Of a stretch of 64,000 nt of DNA, positions 1 through 9,007 are shown piece by piece. A program made the position numbers and the translations under genes. Positions within the stretch are counted from its first letter, which is position 1, and the number at the start of each line of letters is the position of its first letter. A model generated the notes under the pieces. It searched no databases, was not told where the DNA came from, and saw only the letters and a program-made list of their open reading frames with translations. This DNA is from an uncultured Chryseobacterium sp. (GTDB lineage: Bacteria; Bacteroidota; Bacteroidia; Flavobacteriales; Weeksellaceae): assembly GCA_913778505.1 (NCBI GenBank), contig CAJYWD010000036.1, positions 62,001 through 126,000 on the forward strand, given 5' to 3'.

Positions 1-1036
1 CGGCAGGATTGATATATCTTGTCAAAGGAATGGTTTCGCCTTCCAATTTTAGAATGTAGCCCATTGCCAGAGCATCCGGATTACACGGAACCGGAATGAT
101 ATCATCCGAATTCAGAAGCGGAAATTGATTCAGAATCTCTTGTCTTACTTCTGTTAAAGTTATCTTTTCGTGCGCCGAATCTTCCCGGTTTCTTCCGGCA
201 ATTTCGACTGGTTGGAAGGTGATGCCACGCACACATTGTTGTTTCAGAGCAAACTCGATGATTTTGCCAATTTCATCAATATTTTTATCTTTTTGAAGAA
301 CGATGACAAGCGTTGTGGAAAGATTCAGAGCATTGAGTTTTTCCAAAGCCTTCATTCTTATATCAGTCAAATCCTTTCCCCGAAAATCTTCCAGAACTTC
401 AGGTTTAAAGGAATCAAACTGGAGATAAATTTCAAATTCAGGCGCATAAGTAGCGAGCTTTTCAGCAAAACCGGGGTCATTGGCGATTCTTATACCGTTG
501 GTATTGAGCATCAGATGCTTGATGGGCTTTGACTTCGCAATGTCCATTATTTTGAAAAACTCGGGATGAACGGTCGGCTCTCCACCACTGATCTGAACCA
601 CATCCGGCTCGCCTTCATTTTTGACAATGACATCAAACATGGCTTCAATTTCTTCCAGACTTCTGTGACTTCCGTAATGGGGCGACGACATGGCGTAGCA
701 CGTTGGGCAAGTCAGATTGCAACGGTCTGTCACCTCAACAATAGAAAGACAGCTGTGTTGCTCGTGATCCACGCACAATCCGCAATCGTAAGGACAGCCA
801 TATTCTACATCTGTTCCGAAATGAACAGGCATTTCGGATGCTTTGTTGTAGTTTCTGATGTTCTTATAATAATGAACGTCGGATGCGATTTTGGTTTTGA
901 AAAATCCGTGGTCAGGACATCTCTTGGTCATAAAAACCGACTCATCCTCAATGATGATTTTCGCACCAACTCTCTTGAGACATTCCGGACAGAGGCTGAT
1001 AGTGTAATCGTAATAGGTATAATTTCTTACAGGCAT
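1..1036 (-). CDS. Radical SAM protein, tetraether-lipid-synthase-like (Tes/MJ0619, COG1964), 3' end off window
   Basis: Translating the minus strand from the ATG at 1036 gives 345 codons with no stop, so the C terminus lies beyond base 1. The radical SAM motif CNLTCPTC sits at residues 106-113 (Cys106, 110, 113), and a GGEPT motif follows. Extra cysteines precede it: CPEC at 16-19 with CPDHG at 40-44, a rubredoxin-like knuckle, then C81, C85, C88 and C96. This layout fits the Tes/MJ0619 family, which makes C-C bonds between lipid chains in archaea; the substrate of bacterial members is uncertain. The gene begins 11 bp after a small membrane protein that itself overlaps an Lgt-like gene, so the three probably form one operon. 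The family call is firm and the lipid role is inference. Confidence 0.8.
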   Translation of the reverse strand, partial: MPVRNYTYYDYTISLCPECLKRVGAKIIIEDESVFMTKRCPDHGFFKTKIASDVHYYKNIRNYNKASEMPVHFGTDVEYGCPYDCGLCVDHEQHSCLSIVEVTDRCNLTCPTCYAMSSPHYGSHRSLEEIEAMFDVIVKNEGEPDVVQISGGEPTVHPEFFKIMDIAKSKPIKHLMLNTNGIRIANDPGFAEKLATYAPEFEIYLQFDSFKPEVLEDFRGKDLTDIRMKALEKLNALNLSTTLVIVLQKDKNIDEIGKIIEFALKQQCVRGITFQPVEIAGRNREDSAHEKITLTEVRQEILNQFPLLNSDDIIPVPCNPDALAMGYILKLEGETIPLTRYINPA

Positions 1037-1047
1037 AATTCAAATTT

Positions 1048-1281
1048 TTACATTCCGCCGCATATCACGCCACTTATCAATCCACAAATCAGTAGTGAAA
1101 TCAGCATCGTCTGCCAAAACTGGGATTTGGAAAACTTGCGTCCTTCTTTGGATTCGTAAATCAGCTTGATGAACACGGTAACAACCAGGGAAACGAAGAA
1201 GGCTACCACCAGAATAATTCCAATGATGAGGGCTACCAAACCGCCCAGGCCGCCTACTTCCAAAATGATCAGACTTTTCAT
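1048..1281 (-). CDS. Small membrane protein, 77 aa, unknown function
   Basis: A 77-residue protein with an N-terminal hydrophobic stretch (about residues 10-40) and a second near the C terminus (about 58-74), joined by a short charged loop (KEGRKFSKSQFW). This suggests two membrane helices. Its ATG overlaps the stop of the upstream Lgt-like gene by four bases (ATGA), which points to translational coupling, and the radical SAM gene follows 11 bp later. I do not recognise the family. The overlap and short spacing are the main evidence that it is real. Confidence 0.7.
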   Translation of the reverse strand: MKSLIILEVGGLGGLVALIIGIILVVAFFVSLVVTVFIKLIYESKEGRKFSKSQFWQTMLISLLICGLISGVICGGM

Positions 1282-2045
1282 ATTTTACGGATTTTCAATG
1301 CTGTTGAATGCCATGATGTTCTTAACTTAAAGATATAATAAATTATCATAACCAGAGACACCAGCTGAATAGTTCCCAAATTTCCTAAAATTTCTACTTT
1401 GGGCTTAATGAAATCCAACATAAAGCGGAATGTGAAGTAACTCAACATAAATACCTGAAAGACAAAACCTGACGGATAATAGAATTTCGTTTGAATATAC
1501 CATAAAACAAATGTGAGGATAATCAGGAAAGCAATTTCATACAGTGCTACCGGATGTCTGAGATATTGGTCACCGAGACGCATTCCAAAAACCGAATCTG
1601 TCGGAATCCCATAAGTTTCTTCATAAATTCCGGTGAAAAAGCAACCAATCCGGCCAATAATCATTGCAAAAATTAAAGGATAAACCATCAGATCACCTGT
1701 GCTTTTATGATAACCTGCGATTTTTTTTGCCAGTTCCACGCCGATTAATCCAAATGACAATCCTCCGACAATGGTGTTGCTGGTCCAGAATCTTTTCAGA
1801 TCAAAGTGATGGAAGAACAGATCAGGGTTTTCCAGATTACCGATCAATTTAGAACCTATCAGTGCACCACCTGTTGCTCCAATCAGCACTGCAGCAGATT
1901 TTGCAAAATCCATGTTTTCCGGAGATTTTCTTTTAAGATAAAAATACAGCCGCATAGCCAGAAAAATCCCGAGCGTTTCAAATACGGGATGAGCAAGAAC
2001 CGTCTGACCAAATATGTGAAAGGTTAATGGAAATTCAATCTTCAT
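1278..2045 (-). CDS. Prolipoprotein diacylglyceryl transferase (Lgt) family membrane protein
   Basis: A 255-residue polytopic membrane protein with Lgt family landmarks: GRIGCFFTG near residue 130 (canonical GRIGNFxNG), a PTDS segment, and RHPVALYE near residue 165 (canonical RHPSQLYE). Lgt moves diacylglycerol from phosphatidylglycerol to the lipobox cysteine of prelipoproteins. The usual HGG motif is altered: the corresponding segment reads TIVGGLSFG, without the histidine known to matter in E. coli Lgt. It may therefore be a paralogue rather than the housekeeping enzyme. It is first in a probable operon with a small membrane protein and a Tes-like radical SAM enzyme. Confidence 0.75.
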   Translation of the reverse strand: MKIEFPLTFHIFGQTVLAHPVFETLGIFLAMRLYFYLKRKSPENMDFAKSAAVLIGATGGALIGSKLIGNLENPDLFFHHFDLKRFWTSNTIVGGLSFGLIGVELAKKIAGYHKSTGDLMVYPLIFAMIIGRIGCFFTGIYEETYGIPTDSVFGMRLGDQYLRHPVALYEIAFLIILTFVLWYIQTKFYYPSGFVFQVFMLSYFTFRFMLDFIKPKVEILGNLGTIQLVSLVMIIYYIFKLRTSWHSTALKIRKI

Positions 2046-2098
2046 AGGACTAAATTACAAACTATCATCCGGAAAACTGATATTTACAATCAAAAGAA

Positions 2099-2121
2099 AA
2101 AGGACGCTGCGTGCGTCCTTT
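2099..2121 (-). terminator. Rho-independent terminator
   Basis: A perfect 9-bp stem (AAAGGACGC/GCGTCCTTT) with a 5-base loop, followed on the minus strand by a T-rich run. It lies just past the stop of the 123-aa gene ending at 2124. Confidence 0.85.
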
Positions 2122-2123
2122 AT

Positions 2124-2495
2124 TTATCCTGCCATCCCGATACTGCTGAGGTCATAATGCTCCAGCACCTTTACCAGAATGTAATGCACGAATTCCTGCT
2201 CCTGAAGGACTCGTATGCTGTTGCTTTTCAAATTTTTAACAGGTCTCACTTTCTGTGCGACTTTAGCATAGCTTTCGAACTCATCTTCTCTGAGTTTTCT
2301 GCTTACTGTATCATTCTTGGTCTTGATAATCTGATCATCCAGGGTTCTCAGTTTGATAACCACATGGTTATAGACAGGATCCAGACTTTTGACATTTTTG
2401 TAACGCTCGACAACGTTAATTTTAAAAGTGTCGAAAATGATTGTCTTGAATACAAGAGCTTTTTCCGGGCTTTCCAGCTGAATGGTGTAGTTCAT
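2124..2495 (-). CDS. Conserved-looking hypothetical protein, 123 aa
   Basis: A soluble protein of 123 residues with no signal peptide or membrane segment, rich in Lys, Val and Glu with an alternating hydrophobic pattern. The start (MNYTIQLESPEK) is clean and a strong terminator sits 3 bp past the stop, so it is probably a monocistronic gene. I do not recognise a domain. The next upstream gene on this strand is 226 bp away. Confidence 0.65.
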   Translation of the reverse strand: MNYTIQLESPEKALVFKTIIFDTFKINVVERYKNVKSLDPVYNHVVIKLRTLDDQIIKTKNDTVSRKLREDEFESYAKVAQKVRPVKNLKSNSIRVLQEQEFVHYILVKVLEHYDLSSIGMAG

Positions 2496-2666
2496 TTATT
2501 GATTAAGAATTTCGCAAATATTGAGATTATTTTCAGACTGCGATGGGTGCAGCCACCCATGCGATTATTGATGGGCCAAAGGTACATAATTTAAAAATAA
2601 ACTCTCTGATTTTTTTAACACAAAACATGATATAATAAAATATGTTTAACGATCTGATAAATAAAG

Positions 2667-2694
2667 AAGCCCCGCCTTTTTCAAAGCAGGGCTT
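2667..2694 (-). terminator. Rho-independent terminator
   Basis: Stem AAGCCC/GGGCTT extended by GC/GC across one mismatch, with a T-rich tail on the minus strand. It ends the gene whose stop is at 2722. Confidence 0.75.
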
Positions 2695-2721
2695 TCTGAT
2701 AAATATAATATTATGAAGAGT

Positions 2722-4536
2722 TTACTTTTTGATCAATTTCTGTGTTTCCACAGTTCCGTTGTCAAAGCTCATCTTGATAATGTACTGGCCTGTTGGCAAC
2801 TGAGAAACATCTATCGTCTGACTGGCAGATTCCAGTACTTTTCTTCCGGTCATATCTACAACCTCCGCTTTGGTGAGCCCTGCGCTGTTCTTGATATTGA
2901 CATATTCTTTAGCCGGATTAGGGAATACGATCGCTTTTGTTTTGTTTGCGGATTCGGATACGGCAAGACTTTCCTTCACGTTCAGCGTATAATCTTCTGC
3001 CTGACCCTGTGAAAAGACACTGCACGAGAAGGTTGCATAATTCATGAATTCTGAAATCACTCTCATTTTGGCATTACCGAGCTTCGCATTGGCAGGAACT
3101 GCAATCTGACCCGTTACCGTATTTCCTGTAACCTGGAATACTTTCCCGATATTGTAAACTTCGCCTTCATCCCCTAGGTAACCGTTCTGATTCCAGTCTA
3201 CATAAACTGTGATAGCCTGGCTGGAGTTGCTATTATAAGTCTGTGCATTCACTGTAATCGGAATAGTTTTTCCTTTCTCTACATCAGATATTAATGCTGA
3301 GAAATCTTCATATCCTACATTGTTTGTTGAAGGATTATTGATGGTTCCGATTTTAACATTATCGATTGGCATCATGAAGTTGAATCTTGGTGTACAGTAT
3401 TCATCCACAGGATTGGTCTCCACACAGCTGGCAACCAGTGTAAATACGCCGTCAAAACCGCCGGTGGTTTGTCTCCATATAGATCCGTCGCCACTGTAAT
3501 ACGCCTCTTTTCCTGTATTTCTGATGCTGGTAGCTTCCCAGAAAGATGGATTTTCCGCCACTTTATTAACTACTTTTACTACCAACCAATATCTTGCTCC
3601 CACTGCGCCACCATGGATCATCAATGGTGTAGGTAAATTAAATGTATTTTTCCTGAACGTATAACCGTCTTTCTCGCTCAGATCCTGCACTGCATTGGGC
3701 TTAACATTGTAGTAGGCTTCAACAGTTGCGCTAGGTGTTCCGTACGCATCCACACTCATAATTGCCAGGTCAAAAGAATCGATACCACCTTTATCAATCG
3801 TGTTGATAAGGATATTTGTGATGGTCATATCGGTATGTGCCGCCACATTGAATTCATTGGCAATATAGAGTTGGCTAAGATCTCCAGTCCCTGTTTCGAA
3901 GTTGTTGCTTGGCGTAGACAGCCCGCAAGTTGGCGGATAATTTTCCACGCTGTCGCTATTTCCTACGACGATGTCATCCAGCGTATTGGAACGGCCTGTT
4001 TTCATAACAGCCTCGAAGCAAATCTGTAACTGAGAAGATTTTTCCGGAAGCGTAATGACGGCCTGTTTCCATTGCGGAACGTTGAATAAATAACTTTGAA
4101 GCGGTTTCCATTCTGATGTAGGCGAAAGTCTGTAATAGACATTCAGGAAATTCTGATAAATTCCCCACGCTTCCTGGCTATAAAAAAAAGAAACTGTGGG
4201 AGTCTGCAATCCTGTTACATCCATTACGGGACTGATCAGTTTGATTTTTGGATTGGTAGCGCCTGCGGCAATTTGAGGCGTCGCATTAAGCTCTCCGGAG
4301 TGTGCGGTGACCACGTTGTAATCTATACCGCCAGCAGAACCTTTTTTGTATTTGAATCCATCATAACTGGCATTCACGCCGCCAGTCACCTGCTGTGTCC
4401 AGCACGCACGGCTTTGGCTATCATTTTCGAAAGTTTCCTTAAAAGGGAAACTGCTCACAGTGTTGCAATTCTGTGCAGACAATGTTCCACTGATAATAGC
4501 AATGGACGCTGCAATTAATTGGTAAAACTTCTTCAT
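2722..4536 (-). CDS. Secreted protein with GEVED-type domain and type IX secretion C-terminal sorting domain
   Basis: The start chosen is the ATG at 4536 rather than an in-frame ATG 12 codons upstream, because it gives a clean signal peptide (MKKFYQLIAASIAII...LSAQ). The 604-residue product contains a CWTQQ segment and jelly-roll-like repeats in the N-terminal half, a GEVED-like domain around VDWNQNGYL...GEVYNIGKVF...GQAEDY, and a C-terminal T9SS type A sorting domain (VFPNPAKEYVNI..., DMTGRKV, LPTGQYIIKM) ending in KLIKK. The sorting domain implies Sec export, passage through the type IX machinery and cell-surface attachment or release. The cargo function is unknown; adhesin-like or degradative roles are both possible. 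Confidence 0.85.
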   Translation of the reverse strand: MKKFYQLIAASIAIISGTLSAQNCNTVSSFPFKETFENDSQSRACWTQQVTGGVNASYDGFKYKKGSAGGIDYNVVTAHSGELNATPQIAAGATNPKIKLISPVMDVTGLQTPTVSFFYSQEAWGIYQNFLNVYYRLSPTSEWKPLQSYLFNVPQWKQAVITLPEKSSQLQICFEAVMKTGRSNTLDDIVVGNSDSVENYPPTCGLSTPSNNFETGTGDLSQLYIANEFNVAAHTDMTITNILINTIDKGGIDSFDLAIMSVDAYGTPSATVEAYYNVKPNAVQDLSEKDGYTFRKNTFNLPTPLMIHGGAVGARYWLVVKVVNKVAENPSFWEATSIRNTGKEAYYSGDGSIWRQTTGGFDGVFTLVASCVETNPVDEYCTPRFNFMMPIDNVKIGTINNPSTNNVGYEDFSALISDVEKGKTIPITVNAQTYNSNSSQAITVYVDWNQNGYLGDEGEVYNIGKVFQVTGNTVTGQIAVPANAKLGNAKMRVISEFMNYATFSCSVFSQGQAEDYTLNVKESLAVSESANKTKAIVFPNPAKEYVNIKNSAGLTKAEVVDMTGRKVLESASQTIDVSQLPTGQYIIKMSFDNGTVETQKLIKK

Positions 4537-4668
4537 TTTAATTTTGATTTTTAAACATGACGAATGTATCACGTAAAAATCAATAAATCAAGAAAGTTAA
4601 TAGCTTTATCAAGGAAAATTTATGATTTTGATAACGGATTATGTATCTTAAGTATTTGATTGACAATA

Positions 4669-5805
4669 CTATAAGTTACTAAAAATTTTTTTCTTAAGAT
4701 CACGTTGTTTCTTGTAAACATTAATGGTTTTCAGCAGGATAACAGATAAAATCACTGCCATAGTGACACCTAAAACAATAATTAAAAGCAGATAATTCAG
4801 ATTGATAGATTTTTTTTCGGCGTTATAGTTTTTGCTGTTCTGTGCAATAAGCTGACTCACCAGCTTGGCAGATTCCCGGTTGCTTTTTGCAGATTGCTTG
4901 CTGAATAACGATTCATAGTAATCATGCTTCGCAATATCACCAAGTTGTAAAAAATTTTCTGCCAGCAGTTGGTAACTGTCATTTTCGATGTCTTCTCTGG
5001 CCTGTGCGTTTTTTCGCTGCTCCAGAAGTCTCAGAAGTACCAGATTGGATTCCGCATGATGATCTTCTGCTGCCAGTATCCTGGCATTTCCCAATTCGAT
5101 AAAGGCATCCTGAAGTTGCGTAAACTGCAGTGGATAAGGCTTCGAAGTCTCATTGGGCGTGACAGCCGCAAACTTCAGGTTTTCCCTGGCTTCCTGAGTT
5201 TTATTTTGATTAATCAGGCAAAAGGCTTTGTTGAGATAAGCCAGTTTGATATTAATTTCGGACAACGGATTCTTAGAACGGCCGTACTGATCAATTGCCT
5301 TGTTGAAATAAGAAATGGCGATGTCACTGTCCAGACTGTAGAAATAATTCATCGCTTTAAGATAAAAAGTATTGCCACGTACCAGATCCATCGAATCTCT
5401 GAGTTTCGGCGAAGCCAGTAAAAGTTCTGCTTGATCCAGATAATATCTTGCCTTCTCATTCAGTTTCAGGAACTGATAAGTATTACCGAGAATGCCGAGA
5501 ATTTTGATCTTTGTAGCCAGGTCATCCCGGTTATCGGCTATTTTGAGAACTTCATTACCATACTGGATCACCGTCAGCGGCTTCTGCATAAGATTGGACG
5601 TATTGGTCATGATGAAAAGACTCTGGATCTTTTCCGCATGTGATACATCAGGATCTGCATACACTTTCTGAGCGATACTGAAAGCTTTCTGAGGGTTTTC
5701 CAGAACGAGTTTTTCTGCTTCGCCCAGGCGTGTCTCATTGTCCTTATTACTTGCAGCAACAGGAATGGCAAAAAGAAAACAGATAACTAAAATCCAATCT
5801 CTCAT
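4669..5805 (-). CDS. TPR-type membrane-anchored protein
   Basis: 378 residues: an N-terminal signal peptide (MRDWILVICFLFAIPVAAS), a helical repeat region with TPR character (for example the ARYYLDQAEL and YFNKAIDQYGR segments), and a C-terminal transmembrane helix at about residues 338-362 followed by a basic cytoplasmic tail (YKKQRDLKKKIF). Its ATG overlaps the stop of the upstream AraC-type gene by four bases (ATGA), so the two are co-translated. The partner has the same architecture of periplasmic TPRs plus a membrane helix but carries a DNA-binding domain. This protein may be its sensory partner; that is inference. Confidence 0.75.
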   Translation of the reverse strand: MRDWILVICFLFAIPVAASNKDNETRLGEAEKLVLENPQKAFSIAQKVYADPDVSHAEKIQSLFIMTNTSNLMQKPLTVIQYGNEVLKIADNRDDLATKIKILGILGNTYQFLKLNEKARYYLDQAELLLASPKLRDSMDLVRGNTFYLKAMNYFYSLDSDIAISYFNKAIDQYGRSKNPLSEINIKLAYLNKAFCLINQNKTQEARENLKFAAVTPNETSKPYPLQFTQLQDAFIELGNARILAAEDHHAESNLVLLRLLEQRKNAQAREDIENDSYQLLAENFLQLGDIAKHDYYESLFSKQSAKSNRESAKLVSQLIAQNSKNYNAEKKSINLNYLLLIIVLGVTMAVILSVILLKTINVYKKQRDLKKKIFSNL

Positions 5806-7220
5806 GCCTCTTTCTCTTTTAAAAGTTGAATATAATTGGCGGGAGACATACCTGTCACCGACTTGAAAACTGCTGCAAAAGCACTATGCGTAGAAAATCC
5901 GCTTTCCTCAGCCAGATAACGGATTTTATAACTTCTATAAACGGGCTTTTCCTTGAGCTTATTCACGATATAGTTGATCCTCAATTCATTAATATACGCA
6001 TTGAAGTTTTTCTGTTTATGTGTGTTGATGGTTTCGGAGAGATACTTGGTATTGGTTTCCAGCTTCTTAGCAAGATTTTGTAAAGATATGTCCGATTTTA
6101 TAAAATCTTCCGTATTCTCAAAATCCTCGAGCTTTTTCAGGAGCATATTCTCCGTTTTTTCTGAGATCACTTGAGGCTGTGGCGCTTTCTTTTCTTGCAG
6201 AAGATTGATCTTGGCGATAAAATTTTCATATTCTTTGACCTGAGCATTGATCTGAAAATACCGCCAAATTGCTAAAATAATGGCTATAAATCCGATACCA
6301 AATATTGAAAACAGAATATTTTTTCTATTCCTCACTAATGATTCATCGTCTGCACGGAAACGGTCCTCAATAATGTTAAACCATTTGTTCATCGCTGCAT
6401 CTCTGGTTAGATTCAGCGTTTTGATAAGGGATTCGCGCTGCGTGATAATTTCTTTGTACTGAGCCTGCTGCGTCACAGCATAAAATTTTACAAGAAGATC
6501 AAAGTAATCCTTTCTGAGAGCCAGGTTAGTAGTGCGGTCCAGGTCGTCGGACGGCAATTGAGTGATGATCCTTTCCGCATCACCGATCTTCTTAACATTT
6601 ATCAGGTACTCTGCGTAGATTATCCTGAACTGTATATCATTCTGGTACAGGTCTGAAATGGATTTAATAAACCATTCCGCATCATTGTCATGGGAAGCAA
6701 CCCATTCAGTAAGATCCAGTAAATCTTCCCGTGCAACGACAAGATTGGAAGATTTTGCCTTTTCGGCAATGGCTGAAAGTTGCTTTGCGCGGATCTTTGA
6801 TGGATCGTTGGAGAAATCCTGTAAAACCTTGATAATCTGATTAGAAAAGCGAATCTCACTGTCCGAACTATGAGCAGTAGAATCATCGTAAATATTCAGA
6901 TGCCGCAGAATATTTCGTTTTAGAACCACAATGGATGGAGAAAGCTTCTCATCATCAGCTGAGATCAGCCTGAGCGCTTCCGGCAGTTTGTTCTGGAACA
7001 ATAGTGATTTGATGCGCAGGTAAGCCAGCTTATCCTTATCGTCGCCTTCTAGACTGAAGTTTTTTTCAAGGTAATCGAGAACTTCTGCAGACTTTTCCGG
7101 TTTCAGCACAAGATCGTAACCGGCTTTCAGGAAAAGCTGTTTGACCTCCGGATCCACAGTTTTACCGAACATCAGCGCATTGCAGAACGCAAACAAAAGA
7201 AAAATCAGCCTCTTCAGCAT
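5802..7220 (-). CDS. Membrane-spanning TPR-AraC family transcriptional regulator
   Basis: 472 residues. A signal-like N terminus (MLKRLIFLLFAFCNALMFG) leads into a helical region (about 25-290), one transmembrane helix (about 302-322, ILFSIFGIGFIAIILAIW), a coiled linker, and a C-terminal AraC helix-turn-helix domain (about 370-470). The AraC signature is visible: SLQNLAKKL for the first helix-turn-helix, and the GFSTHSAFAAVFKSVTGMSP segment of the second. Such one-component membrane regulators are common in Flavobacteriia and act as hybrid sensors. It overlaps the downstream TPR gene by 4 bp. The signal sensed and the target genes are not evident. Confidence 0.85.
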   Translation of the reverse strand: MLKRLIFLLFAFCNALMFGKTVDPEVKQLFLKAGYDLVLKPEKSAEVLDYLEKNFSLEGDDKDKLAYLRIKSLLFQNKLPEALRLISADDEKLSPSIVVLKRNILRHLNIYDDSTAHSSDSEIRFSNQIIKVLQDFSNDPSKIRAKQLSAIAEKAKSSNLVVAREDLLDLTEWVASHDNDAEWFIKSISDLYQNDIQFRIIYAEYLINVKKIGDAERIITQLPSDDLDRTTNLALRKDYFDLLVKFYAVTQQAQYKEIITQRESLIKTLNLTRDAAMNKWFNIIEDRFRADDESLVRNRKNILFSIFGIGFIAIILAIWRYFQINAQVKEYENFIAKINLLQEKKAPQPQVISEKTENMLLKKLEDFENTEDFIKSDISLQNLAKKLETNTKYLSETINTHKQKNFNAYINELRINYIVNKLKEKPVYRSYKIRYLAEESGFSTHSAFAAVFKSVTGMSPANYIQLLKEKEA

Positions 7221-7269
7221 TGTTAAAAATCAAAAGATAAATTTATATCTTTTTTGACATTATCGAATA

Positions 7270-7305
7270 AAAAACTCACAGAAATTAATTGTTCTGTGAG
7301 TTTTT
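7270..7305 (-). terminator. Rho-independent terminator of fabG
   Basis: A 14-bp perfect stem (AAAAACTCACAGAA/TTCTGTGAGTTTTT) with an 8-base loop, 20 bp past the fabG stop. The T-run in both directions would make it bidirectional. Confidence 0.9.
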
Positions 7306-7325
7306 AACATTCTATTCTGATTGAT

Positions 7326-8069
7326 CTATGTCAGCATTCCGCCGTCCACATTCAGCACCTGTCCTGTAACATAGGCAGATAATTCGCTGGCAAAGAACAC
7401 GCAGGCATTGGCCACGTCTGCAGGCTGTCCGCCCCGCTTCATTGGGATTCCGTCTCTCCAGCCTTGTACCGTTTTTTCGTCCAAAGCGGCAGTCATTTCA
7501 GTTTCTATGAATCCTGGTGCGATAGCGTTGCAACGGATGTTTCTGGAGCCCAGTTCCAGAGCGATGGATTTGGTGAATCCAATGGCGCCAGCTTTTGAAG
7601 CGGCGTAATTGGCCTGGCCGGCATTTCCCTTGACCCCGACAACGGAAGTCATATTGATGATAGATCCGGATTTGGCCTTCATCATGGGCTTAATCACCGC
7701 CTTTGTGAGATTGAAAACGGAATCCAGATTCACTTTGATAATCGTATCCCAGTCTTCTTTAGACATTCTCAGCATCAGGTTATCTCTTGTGATCCCGGCA
7801 TTATTAACCAAAATATCAATCGTACCAAATTCTGCCAAAACATCTTCAACTAACTTCTGAGCCGCATCATAATCCGAAGCATCCGACTGATAGCCTTTGA
7901 TTTCTGTGATTTGGCTTAGTTCTGATTCCAATTCTTTGGCCTTGTCCACAGAACCGGCATAGGTGAATGCTATTTTTGCACCTTCCTTAGCAAAAACCTC
8001 TGCAATGCCTCGCCCAATTCCACGCGTTGCACCAGTGATGATGGCAACTTTACCTTGTAATAATCCCAT
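7326..8069 (-). CDS. fabG: 3-oxoacyl-[acyl-carrier-protein] reductase FabG
   Basis: A short-chain dehydrogenase of 247 residues that reduces 3-oxoacyl-ACP with NADPH in type II fatty acid synthesis. It has the cofactor motif TGATRGIG (residues 12-19), the NNAG motif, the Ser-Tyr-Lys catalytic set (NMTSVVG then YAASKAG) and the C-terminal NVDGGML. The start at 8069 (MGLLQGKVAII) matches the family; an in-frame ATG 34 codons upstream would add an unrelated tail. Length is normal for FabG. It is divergent from the ATPase gene at 8194 and is followed by a strong terminator. Confidence 0.95.
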   Translation of the reverse strand: MGLLQGKVAIITGATRGIGRGIAEVFAKEGAKIAFTYAGSVDKAKELESELSQITEIKGYQSDASDYDAAQKLVEDVLAEFGTIDILVNNAGITRDNLMLRMSKEDWDTIIKVNLDSVFNLTKAVIKPMMKAKSGSIINMTSVVGVKGNAGQANYAASKAGAIGFTKSIALELGSRNIRCNAIAPGFIETEMTAALDEKTVQGWRDGIPMKRGGQPADVANACVFFASELSAYVTGQVLNVDGGMLT

Positions 8070-8193
8070 ATATTTTTTAAATGTTTTTCTAAATAATAAA
8101 ACAGAATTGATATTCCAATTCATGCGAAAGCAAAGATAATAAACTTCAATAACTTCGTATTTTTTTTCCATATTTTTACTTTAAAAATTACAG

Positions 8194-8979
8194 ATGCCAT
8201 TTATAAAAAGTATATCTTTTCATTCAAATTCTCAACACTCTTTTCCATATAATGTTTCTTCAATAAGAAATCTTGATACGTTAAAACTTGATGCTCCTGT
8301 TACATTTATCGTTGGCGATAACGGAACGGGTAAATCAACATTAATTGAGACTATAGCTTGCTGGCTTCAACTGCCTCACATGGACGGAAATTCTTATGCT
8401 AAAGAGAGCTTTTTCGCAGCACGAAAACTTGCTTTAAATTTAAAAGTTGAATGGAATATCAATTTACCAACTGGTTTCTTCTTCAGAGCAGAAGACTTTG
8501 GCGATTTTATGAATAGTGTTGACCGAAGCGATGTAGAACTTAGAAAGCAATTTGATATTGATAACGAAATTAAAGAATCTGTTTTACAACAAATGCTTGA
8601 CAACGCCAACTATCAGAAATATTATATGAAGAAGAAATATGGTCAAGATCTTCAATCTTTTTCTCACGGTGAAGCTTATTTACATATTTTACAAATCCAA
8701 TTAGAGAGAAAAGGGATTTTTATCTTGGATGAACCAGAAGCTGCGCTTTCCCCTCATAAACAGCTTTCTTTGATTCATTTAATAAAAAAACATATTTCTA
8801 CTGGTAATGCGCAATACATAATTGCTTCACATTCTCCAATTCTTATGGCTTTTCCTGATGCTAATTTGTACGAAATTACTGATGATTCTTTTGAAAGAAA
8901 GAATTTAGAAGAGGTAGATCATTTTTTTATCACGAAAAATTTTCTAAATAATCCAAATCTCTTTCTTGATGAGTTATAG
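8194..8979 (+). CDS. AAA/ABC-type ATP-binding protein
   Basis: 261 residues with a P-loop GDNGTGKST (41-49), an ABC-like signature SFSHGE (155-160), Walker B plus D-loop FILDEPEAALSP (176-187) and a switch histidine in ASHSP (211-215). There are no membrane segments or partner permease nearby, so this is a soluble stand-alone ATPase of the AAA_21/OLD-like type rather than a transporter subunit. It is visibly more AT-rich than fabG and rsmI on either side and sits alone on the plus strand, which would suit an acquired gene. Function is unknown; DNA-repair- or defence-related roles are typical of the fold but not shown. Confidence 0.8.
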   Translation: MPFIKSISFHSNSQHSFPYNVSSIRNLDTLKLDAPVTFIVGDNGTGKSTLIETIACWLQLPHMDGNSYAKESFFAARKLALNLKVEWNINLPTGFFFRAEDFGDFMNSVDRSDVELRKQFDIDNEIKESVLQQMLDNANYQKYYMKKKYGQDLQSFSHGEAYLHILQIQLERKGIFILDEPEAALSPHKQLSLIHLIKKHISTGNAQYIIASHSPILMAFPDANLYEITDDSFERKNLEEVDHFFITKNFLNNPNLFLDEL

Positions 8980-9007
8980 AAAGATATATAACCTTAATCT
9001 GTCTAAC

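Noticed and set aside
566..1159. A 197-codon plus-strand open frame at the left end
   Set aside because: It is antisense to the radical SAM gene, whose CX3CX2C motif and accessory cysteines are unmistakable.
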